Shown here one piece after another: positions 22,100 to 27,701 of a DNA stretch of 27,701 nucleotides. The stretch comes from an uncultured Bacilli bacterium (GTDB lineage Bacteria > Bacillota_I > Bacilli_A > RFN20 > CAG-826). The stretch spans positions 1-27,701 of the forward strand of contig CAKPNG010000022.1 of assembly GCA_934168325.1 (NCBI GenBank), in the 5' to 3' direction. The position numbers and the translations under genes were made by a program. Positions within the stretch are counted from its first letter, which is position 1. Every line of letters starts with the position of its first letter. The notes beneath the pieces were generated by a model. That model made no database searches. It had not been told where the DNA came from and saw only the letters and a program-made list of their open reading frames with translations.

Positions 22100-24568
22100 A
22101 TGTTTATTAAGAAAAAGAATTGTTGTGATATTAAATTAAACCCTTCATTTAAGCCTAATATAGAGGCTGGTTTAAATGATGAACAGATTAATTATTATAA
22201 AAATTTAGAATTAGTAAACAAACGCAAACAATTTAAAGGTAAATCACATTTCAGAATTATTTTTGAAAGTTTTTTTACCTTTTTTAATTTACTCTTATAT
22301 GGCTTAGTAATTATCTTTGCATTGTTTCAAAATTTATATCCAAATGGCGAAAAAGTTATTACTATTACTAAATATGGTTTTCTTATAGTTATATTTTTTA
22401 ATGCATTATCAAATATTATTTCTAGTGAAGCTAGTAAACATGTTATTAAAAAAATGAGAATTATATCTTCTAGTAAGATAAAAGTAATTAGAAATGGCTT
22501 TGCTCAAGAAATTAATAACGATGATATTGTTTATAATGATATAGTTATTTTAAGTGAAGGCGATAATGTCCCTTGTGATATTGAAATAGTTAAAAATAAT
22601 TGTAGAGTTAATGAATCAATGCTTACCGGAGAAAGTGTGCCTTTAGATAAAAAAGTAGGTGATAAGGTATTATCTGGTAGTTTTATAGTAGATAATTTGA
22701 TATATGGAAGAGTTATTGCTGTTGGAAATGAGACCTTTGTTGCTGGCTTAGAAAATAAAATAAATACCATAAAAAAGAAAAAAAGCCTGCTAATCTCCAA
22801 TATAAATAAAATAATTAAATATTTAATATTATTTTTAATCCCAATTGTTTTTCTCGTTGGCTTTAAAATTTACTATGTTGGAAAAGATGGAAATCATTTT
22901 GTTTTTACTTTAGATATAGTTACTAAATGTGGTGCCACCTTAGTTGGAATGATTCCAATTGGTATGATTTTATTATCCTCTATCTCTTTATCTGAATCTA
23001 TTATCCATTTATACAGACAAAATACAATGATTCAAAATTTATATGCTGTTGAAAATCTTAGTAGAGTAAATACTCTTTGCTTAGATAAAACAGGCACCTT
23101 GACTACACAAAATTATGAAGTCAAAGAATATGTAAATTTAACTTCTAACGATATAAAAGAAATAATGAAGATTATTTTAAAATATAATGAATCTAATAAT
23201 AAAACCTATAGAGCTTTAAAAAACTACTTTGGGATTATTGATAATAATATAGATATTAAATCTATAGTTCCTTTTAATAGCAAATATAAATATAGTGTTA
23301 CTAATACTATAGATGATTCATATTATTTAGGGGCACCAGATATAATTTTTAAAGATAATATAGATTTACTCGATAAAATTAAGGCTTATAGCAAGCAAGG
23401 TTATAGAGTTATTGGATTAAAAAATAATTCTGGTCCTTTAGGTTTTATTATATTAAAAGATGAACTAAGAGCCGGAATAGTTGATACATTAAATTATTTT
23501 TATTCGCTTAATATAAATATCAAAATTATAAGTGGTGATAATATAGAAACGGTTAAAGAAGTCTCTAGTCTAACAGGTGTTAAAGATTTTGATAATGCTA
23601 TTTCTTTAGAAAATGTGGAAATTAGTAAAATAAAAGATATTTTTGATAAATATACAATATTTGCAAGAGCAACACCTGACCAAAAAAATGAAATTATTAA
23701 ATGCTTACAATCAAAAGGTGAAATTGTTGGATATATTGGTGATGGAGTAAATGATACATTAAGTTTAAAACAAGCAAACTGTAGTGTTACTTTTAATTCT
23801 TCGGTCGATTCATGTAAAAGTTTAAGTGATGTTATTTTATTAGATGATGATTTTTCTCATTTACCTAATACTTTTTTAGAAGGAAGAAGAGCAATTGCAA
23901 ATATTGAAAGATCTATCTTGCTATTTTTAACTAAATCAATGTTTATTGGCTTATTTGCTTTTTTATCAGTTTTTACTAAAAAAGGTTTATACATAGAAAT
24001 TGAATCTATTTATATATATGAATTTGTTTCAATAGCACTATGTGGATTTTTATTATCTTTACAAAATAATAAAAATAAACCTATTGAAGGAGATTTTGTA
24101 TTTAAAGTAATAAAACAATCAATTTTTTATGCTTTATTTATGACATTAGGAGCATTTACCCCTTTATTTATTAATTTATTTATTCATTTAAATTATATAA
24201 GTAGTTTAATAACAATTAATATTACTTTAACAGGGTTAATTATATTATTTGATATATGTAGACCATTAAAAAAATATACTACTATTGTTTTTAGTGTTGG
24301 GGTAATTTTATCTACTTTATTAATGTTTGCATTTAATGATGTATTTTTAGATCCTAATTATTTAAAAGGAATAGGTGGTGGATTAAATCAAATTAAATTA
24401 ATATTTGATGATTTCTTTAAAATGCAACTATTTAAGGGTTTTAGTTATCGCGAAGTATTTTCTATTATAATTTCATCTATTTTATTAATTTTAATTTATT
24501 TATTAGCTTTATTTATAAAGAATAAGAATCTAATTAATAAATTTTTATTATTTATAAAAAAGAAATAA
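22100..24568 (+). CDS. CtpE-like P-type cation-transporting ATPase
   Basis: An 822-residue P-type ATPase that should pump a cation across the cell membrane. Motifs: TGES at 176-179 (actuator), DKTGTLT with phosphorylated Asp329, ISGDN and ARATPDQK in the P domain, and GDGVND at 547-552. The opening GLNDEQINYY and the way the TM4 region leads to the phosphorylation site (IQNLYAVENLSRVNTLCLDK) place it with the CtpE group, of which mycobacterial CtpE is reported as a calcium transporter. The TM4 motif reads IPIGM where SERCA has PEGL, so a glutamate ligand is absent at that spot. About ten hydrophobic segments are seen (four before the P domain, the rest after 600). No Shine-Dalgarno site precedes the ATG. 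Ion specificity is not certain. Confidence 0.9.
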   Translation: MFIKKKNCCDIKLNPSFKPNIEAGLNDEQINYYKNLELVNKRKQFKGKSHFRIIFESFFTFFNLLLYGLVIIFALFQNLYPNGEKVITITKYGFLIVIFFNALSNIISSEASKHVIKKMRIISSSKIKVIRNGFAQEINNDDIVYNDIVILSEGDNVPCDIEIVKNNCRVNESMLTGESVPLDKKVGDKVLSGSFIVDNLIYGRVIAVGNETFVAGLENKINTIKKKKSLLISNINKIIKYLILFLIPIVFLVGFKIYYVGKDGNHFVFTLDIVTKCGATLVGMIPIGMILLSSISLSESIIHLYRQNTMIQNLYAVENLSRVNTLCLDKTGTLTTQNYEVKEYVNLTSNDIKEIMKIILKYNESNNKTYRALKNYFGIIDNNIDIKSIVPFNSKYKYSVTNTIDDSYYLGAPDIIFKDNIDLLDKIKAYSKQGYRVIGLKNNSGPLGFIILKDELRAGIVDTLNYFYSLNINIKIISGDNIETVKEVSSLTGVKDFDNAISLENVEISKIKDIFDKYTIFARATPDQKNEIIKCLQSKGEIVGYIGDGVNDTLSLKQANCSVTFNSSVDSCKSLSDVILLDDDFSHLPNTFLEGRRAIANIERSILLFLTKSMFIGLFAFLSVFTKKGLYIEIESIYIYEFVSIALCGFLLSLQNNKNKPIEGDFVFKVIKQSIFYALFMTLGAFTPLFINLFIHLNYISSLITINITLTGLIILFDICRPLKKYTTIVFSVGVILSTLLMFAFNDVFLDPNYLKGIGGGLNQIKLIFDDFFKMQLFKGFSYREVFSIIISSILLILIYLLALFIKNKNLINKFLLFIKKK

Positions 24569-24577
24569 TTAATGGTT

Positions 24578-24583
24578 TATAAT
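24578..24583 (+). promoter_or_regulatory. -10 box predicting a leaderless nnr mRNA
   Basis: TATAAT ends 6 nt before the ATG at 24590 in a 21-nt intergenic gap. AATTAAT (24567-24573) and ATTAATT (24582-24588) form an inverted repeat around it, which could be an operator but may be chance in such AT-rich DNA. No Shine-Dalgarno site and no good -35 are visible. Confidence 0.5.
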
Positions 24584-24589
24584 TAATTT

Positions 24590-26080
24590 ATGGAAATTGC
24601 ATTAGATAGTATAGAAGCTAAAAATAGCGATAAATATACAATTGATAGTGGAATACCTTCAATTGAATTAATGGAAAGAGCTGGTTTTAATATTTTTAAT
24701 AATGTTAAAGAAATAATTAAAAAAGGTGATCGTATTTTAATTATTTGTGGTAGTGGTGGTAATGGTGGAGATGGATACGTTATTGGTAGATATTTATATA
24801 ATGAAGGATATGATGTCTCTATATATTCTTTAGGAAGTCATTTTAATAATGAATGTTTAATTAATAAAAATAGATATAGAGGTAAATATGTAACTAATAT
24901 TAATGATGAATATGAAGTTTATATTGATGCTATATTTGGTATTGGATTAAATAAAATCATTGAAGGAAATTATTATGATATTATTAATAAAATAAATCAT
25001 TATAAAGGATTAAAAATATCTATCGATATACCTAGTGGCATTAATGGAACTACTGGTGAAGTTATGGGTATTGCTTTTAAATGTAATTATTTATATACAG
25101 TAGAATTTATTAAATTAGGTCTATTATTAAATAAGGCATCTAATTATTATAATCAATTGAAAGTTATTCATATTGGTATAAAATCTATTAAAAAAGATGA
25201 TTTCTGCAAGGTTTTTGATAAAAAAGACTATATAAATTATCTTCCTAAAAGAGAAAAAGTATCTAATAAGGGTAATTATGGAAGGTGTGCTATTATCGGA
25301 GGAAGTAAAGAATTACTTGGTGCAATATTATTAAGTAATAATGCATTTGCTACTTTAAAAGTAGGTTCAGGATATTCAACAATTTGTATTCCTAATTCTT
25401 TATTACCTATATACGCTTTAAGACATTTAGAAAATACATATATGTTATTTAATGATATAGATGGTCATATAAAATATGATGAAGAAAAATTATCTAAATT
25501 ACTTAATCAAGATGCAATTGCAATTGGAATGGGAATAGGAACTAGTATAGAAGTTTATAAAATAATTTCATATTTATTAAAGAATTTTAAAAATAAATTA
25601 ATAATTGATGCTGATGGACTCAATTCTTTATCAAAATATGGTGTAGATATATTAAAAGATCACCAATGTGAAGTTATTTTAACTCCACATTTAATGGAAT
25701 TTTCTCGATTAATTAATAAACCATTAGATGAAATTTATAAAGATGAGATTAATTTAATTAAAGAATTTGCATCAAAGTATAATTTAATTATTAACGTTAA
25801 AAGTAATATAAGTATTATTAGTGATGGTAAAGAAGTTATTTTTAATATAAATGGTAATCCATCGTTAGCAAAAGGTGGTAGTGGAGATATTTTAACTGGA
25901 ATTACTTTAGGAGTAGTTGCTAAAAGCAATAATTTAATTAAAAGTGTTGCTTTTTCTTCTTATATTTTAGGTAGAGCTAGTGAATTTGCTACTTTAAATC
26001 TTAATGAAAATAGTGTAGTTGGAGAAGATATAATAAATAATATTTCTAATGTTTTAAATGAATTAGAGGAGTATAATTAA
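24590..26080 (+). CDS. nnr: Bifunctional NAD(P)H-hydrate epimerase / ADP- or ATP-dependent NAD(P)H-hydrate dehydratase
   Basis: A 496-residue metabolite-repair enzyme that restores damaged NAD(P)H hydrates. The N-terminal epimerase half (about 1-200, YjeF_N) shows IPSIELMERAG, the glycine-rich CGSGGNGGDGYV at about 53-64, DAIFGIGL and SIDIPSGINGTTGE. The C-terminal dehydratase half (about 215-496) shows KGNYGRCAIIGGS, IDADGLN, LTPHLMEFSRL and NPSLAKGGSGDILTG, the nucleotide and substrate-binding signature. Both halves look complete, and the length is standard for the fused form. The opening residues match the usual start. Promoter box 24578-24583 predicts a leaderless message. A membrane protein gene follows 4 nt after the stop. 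Confidence 0.95.
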   Translation: MEIALDSIEAKNSDKYTIDSGIPSIELMERAGFNIFNNVKEIIKKGDRILIICGSGGNGGDGYVIGRYLYNEGYDVSIYSLGSHFNNECLINKNRYRGKYVTNINDEYEVYIDAIFGIGLNKIIEGNYYDIINKINHYKGLKISIDIPSGINGTTGEVMGIAFKCNYLYTVEFIKLGLLLNKASNYYNQLKVIHIGIKSIKKDDFCKVFDKKDYINYLPKREKVSNKGNYGRCAIIGGSKELLGAILLSNNAFATLKVGSGYSTICIPNSLLPIYALRHLENTYMLFNDIDGHIKYDEEKLSKLLNQDAIAIGMGIGTSIEVYKIISYLLKNFKNKLIIDADGLNSLSKYGVDILKDHQCEVILTPHLMEFSRLINKPLDEIYKDEINLIKEFASKYNLIINVKSNISIISDGKEVIFNINGNPSLAKGGSGDILTGITLGVVAKSNNLIKSVAFSSYILGRASEFATLNLNENSVVGEDIINNISNVLNELEEYN

Positions 26081-26084
26081 GACT

Positions 26085-26747
26085 ATGAAAAAATTAAATA
26101 CACGTTTTATTAATATTGATAATTTTTCCAAAATTGGAAGTATTGTAGCTTACGCTTTAGCTACTTTATTATTGATTCAATTATGTTTATCAATTGGACT
26201 TAATTATAAAAATTTAAATGATAACTATGATTTTTTAATATCTTATACTATAAATACAGTATTTTATATTATGATTGCTGGTTATTTTAAAAAAGGAAAA
26301 GATAACTTTTATTATATATTTTATGCAATTTTATTATTAATTTTAGGTAATTACATAATACCTATTATTATGAGTATTTTAAGGCTTGATTTTACTTCAT
26401 TTATATTTATTCCTTTATTAATTAGTTCAGTATTAGCAATTTTATATTTTATTTTTTTAGCTTTAGAAAATAAAAAAAGAGAGAAGAAATATTTTAAAGT
26501 ATTAATGGTTGTAGGATTTATCTTTGGGTTAGCAGCTTTTGTTTATGGAATGATTAGTATTGTTTTTTATATAATTTCAATGGTTCAACTTATTAGTAAT
26601 TTAAAAGAGATGGAACTTACTACTACTTATTTATTATCAATATTAGGTTATGTAGTTTTGATTTTAACTAATTTAGTTGAAACTGTTGCTATTCCAATTT
26701 TATTTGGAATTTATCCATTTATATTAAAAAAAGAAAGACTTTATTGA
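26085..26747 (+). CDS. Hypothetical integral membrane protein
   Basis: A 220-residue protein I do not recognise. About six hydrophobic stretches are visible, near 17-37, 50-66, 75-97, 105-126, 139-168 and 182-210, separated by short charged loops (KKGKDN, ENKKREKKYFK). The N-terminus KKLNTRFINIDN and the Lys/Arg-rich loops suggest the N-terminus is inside. It starts 4 nt after the nnr gene; AGGAG at 26067-26071 lies within the end of nnr but 13 nt from the ATG, a long spacing. It ends in TGA followed by TAA and a strong terminator. Nothing in it points to a function. Confidence 0.75.
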   Translation: MKKLNTRFINIDNFSKIGSIVAYALATLLLIQLCLSIGLNYKNLNDNYDFLISYTINTVFYIMIAGYFKKGKDNFYYIFYAILLLILGNYIIPIIMSILRLDFTSFIFIPLLISSVLAILYFIFLALENKKREKKYFKVLMVVGFIFGLAAFVYGMISIVFYIISMVQLISNLKEMELTTTYLLSILGYVVLILTNLVETVAIPILFGIYPFILKKERLY

Positions 26748-26750
26748 TAA

Positions 26751-26786
26751 AAAAAGATATTCCTTATAACTGGAATATCTCTTTTT
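26751..26786. terminator. Bidirectional Rho-independent terminator
   Basis: AGATATTCC (26755-26763) and GGAATATCT (26772-26780) form a perfect 9-bp stem with an eight-base loop, with CTTTTT after it on the plus strand and seven Ts after it on the minus strand. It serves both the membrane protein gene and the convergent small gene. Confidence 0.9.
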
Positions 26787-26788
26787 AT

Positions 26789-26923
26789 TTAGAAACGTAA
26801 ATTAGATACATCAAAGTAATTAACATAATCTTCAACAAATTCGTTTAACCAATTTTTATTAGATTTCGTTTTTGAAGAAGAATTATTAGATGTAGCAAAT
26901 ATTTTCTTAATTATTTTTGCCAT
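26789..26923 (-). CDS. Small protein of 44 residues, unknown function
   Basis: A short minus-strand gene with unusually good expression signals. The protein starts MAKIIKKIFATSNNSSSKTK and ends WLNEFVEDYVNYFDVSNLRF. The first ten residues are basic and amphipathic (Lys3, Lys6, Lys7 among hydrophobics), residues 13-24 are a Ser/Asn/Lys linker, and residues 25-38 are acidic and aromatic, a likely amphipathic helix. No signal peptide or cysteine is present. A consensus ribosome site, AAGGAGG (plus-strand 26931-26937), stands 7 nt before the ATG, and a consensus promoter lies upstream. It converges with the hypothetical membrane protein gene across a shared terminator. I know no family for it. 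The full set of promoter, ribosome site and terminator makes it a real gene in my judgement. Confidence 0.75.
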   Translation of the reverse strand: MAKIIKKIFATSNNSSSKTKSNKNWLNEFVEDYVNYFDVSNLRF

Positions 26924-26930
26924 AATATTT

Positions 26931-26937
26931 CCTCCTT
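26931..26937 (-). promoter_or_regulatory. Ribosome binding site of the 44-residue protein
   Basis: AAGGAGG on the minus strand, 7 nt from the start codon; among the strongest ribosome sites in the window. Confidence 0.85.
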
Positions 26938-26945
26938 TTTATTAA

Positions 26946-26977
26946 TGCGTCAATATGATTGGTACTAAATTGGCGCA
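26946..26977 (-). promoter_or_regulatory. Inverted repeat in the leader of the small-protein gene
   Basis: Nine-base arms (plus strand TGCGTCAAT at 26946-26954 and ATTGGCGCA at 26969-26977) match except for one position, around a 14-base loop. It is G+C-rich for this DNA and begins about 2 nt after the predicted transcription start, so it would form a 5'-terminal stem-loop in the mRNA, or act as an operator on DNA. Confidence 0.5.
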
Positions 26978-26985
26978 GACTATTA

Positions 26986-27013
26986 ATTATACTCAAATTC
27001 AAATATATGTCAA
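26986..27013 (-). promoter_or_regulatory. Consensus promoter of the small-protein gene
   Basis: On the minus strand TTGACA (27008-27013) and TATAAT (26986-26991), both perfect matches, are 16 nt apart. Transcription should start near 26979, giving a leader of about 56 nt. Confidence 0.88.
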
Positions 27014-27102
27014 ATATTTTGTTTTAGAATTTTTTAAACAAAAAAATGTTCGATAGCATCGATATTTTTAAAAAGTTATTAATTTTTAATAGTACTATAT
27101 GT

Positions 27103-27108
27103 TATAAT
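27103..27108 (+). promoter_or_regulatory. Extended -10 promoter predicting a leaderless response-regulator mRNA
   Basis: TATAAT preceded by TGT (extended -10) ends 6 nt before the ATG at 27115. The -35 region is weak. No Shine-Dalgarno site is present. Confidence 0.6.
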
Positions 27109-27114
27109 AAAAAC

Positions 27115-27701
27115 ATGGAAAAGATTACTATATTATTATTAGCTAACGATAAAGATAGCGGTAAAGACATTAAAAACATCTTGTCAGAGGATGGATATAA
27201 TATTATTTTAGTTACAAGTGCTTTTGATGCTTTAAATTATTGCATAAAAGATATCATCAATTTATTAATTATTGATATAACGGTTAATAAAAATTTTGGT
27301 TTAGAAGTTGTTGGCAAATTTAGAGAATATAGTTCAGCTTTACCAATTTTAGTTTTAACAAATCGTAATGATATCGAAAGTAAGATTATTGCTTTTAATA
27401 GCGGAGCTAATGATTTATTAGTTAAACCATTTAATTTATTTGAATTTAAAGCTAGAGTTACTAATCAACTTAAAACAACTACAGAAGAACATCATGAAGT
27501 ATTTAATAATGGTGAATTAACAATTGATTATGATAAAAGATTAGTTATGATCAATAATCGCGAAATTCATTTAACAAATTTAGAATATAAAATTTTAGTT
27601 TTATTATCTATGAATTTAGATAAAGTATTAACGTATGATTATATAATTGAGAAGATTTGGGGTAAAGGTGGACAAGATAATAATGGACTAAGAGTCTTTG
27701 T
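27115..27701 (+). CDS. OmpR/KdpE-type response regulator (3' end beyond the window)
   Basis: The first 195 residues of a two-component DNA-binding regulator. The receiver domain (1-117) has the phosphoacceptor Asp54 in LLIIDI, Thr82 in VLTN and Lys104 in LLVKPF, the usual signalling set. The acidic pocket reads N11-D12 where most members have two acids, and the proline normally after Asp54 is missing. The winged-helix domain starts near 130 (GELTIDYDKR) and continues through LTNLEYKILVLLSMNLDKVLTYD and IWGKGGQDNNGLRV in the KdpE manner; the DNA-recognition helix and end lie beyond the window. No sensor kinase gene is in view; it may follow. Phosphorylation should still be possible. Target genes are unknown. 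Confidence 0.88.
   Translation, partial: MEKITILLLANDKDSGKDIKNILSEDGYNIILVTSAFDALNYCIKDIINLLIIDITVNKNFGLEVVGKFREYSSALPILVLTNRNDIESKIIAFNSGANDLLVKPFNLFEFKARVTNQLKTTTEEHHEVFNNGELTIDYDKRLVMINNREIHLTNLEYKILVLLSMNLDKVLTYDYIIEKIWGKGGQDNNGLRVF

Noticed and set aside
22531..22800. Minus-strand reading frame of 89 codons opposite the P-type ATPase
   Set aside because: It runs opposite the conserved actuator domain and has no ribosome site or recognisable motif.
2343..26747. Use of TGA as tryptophan (Mycoplasma code)
   Set aside because: All tryptophans in conserved motifs are TGG, and TGA ends two genes (2343-2345, 26745-26747) at sensible places. Only two TGA stops are seen, so this is good but not absolute evidence.

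Overview
The window is very AT-rich (roughly a quarter G+C by eye). Tryptophan is always TGG, and TGA serves as a real stop at 2343-2345 and 26745-26747, so the code is standard. Low G+C, Shine-Dalgarno sites of the AGGAGG type, many lipoproteins, no cell-wall sorting motifs and Bacillota-type housekeeping genes suggest an uncultured low-GC Bacillota from the mollicute-like branches of Bacilli (RF39, Acholeplasma/Izemoplasma or Erysipelotrichia-like). This placement is inference; no rRNA or tRNA gene is visible.

Layout. 167-2345: two tandem paralogous RDD-family membrane proteins with large insertions between membrane segments. 2347-2378: a long inverted repeat. 2411-5893: a CUT1-type (MalK/UgpC, UgpA, UgpE-like) ABC importer whose ATPase carries two coiled-coil insertions. 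5913-9099: two tandem paralogous substrate-binding lipoproteins. 9115-19808: six more lipoproteins. These are a staphylococcal-nuclease-type nuclease with OB folds, a small unknown protein, a large Ig/OB-fold protein, an endonuclease I (His-Me finger), a 5'-nucleotidase with Ig-like repeats, and an InlB-repeat/OB-fold protein. Terminators at 14002-14029, 17740-17772 (weaker) and 19833-19858 divide this into transcription units. 19971-22077: a DUF2974 alpha/beta hydrolase, a convergent flavin reductase-like protein and a cold-shock protein. 22100-26747: a CtpE-like P-type ATPase, a bifunctional NAD(P)H-hydrate repair enzyme and a membrane protein. 26789-26923: a minus-strand gene for a 44-residue protein behind a consensus promoter. 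27115-end: a KdpE/OmpR-type response regulator cut by the window edge.

How the genes may work together. The main proposal is a surface nucleic-acid scavenging locus: two lipoprotein nucleases cut extracellular nucleic acid, OB-fold/Ig lipoproteins may hold it at the membrane, a lipoprotein 5'-nucleotidase removes phosphate, and the ABC importer with two binding proteins takes up a product. Two memories support it. Mycoplasmas place an SNase-type lipoprotein nuclease beside UgpC/A/E-like ABC genes. Bacillus subtilis YhcR joins OB-fold, SNase and 5'-nucleotidase domains in one chain, and here these domains are on separate lipoproteins. The transported substrate cannot be read from sequence.

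Expression signals are split. Genes inside operons mostly have AGGAG-type ribosome sites. Four genes that begin transcription units (14069, 19971, 24590, 27115) instead have a -10 box ending 6-7 nt before the ATG, which predicts leaderless mRNAs.
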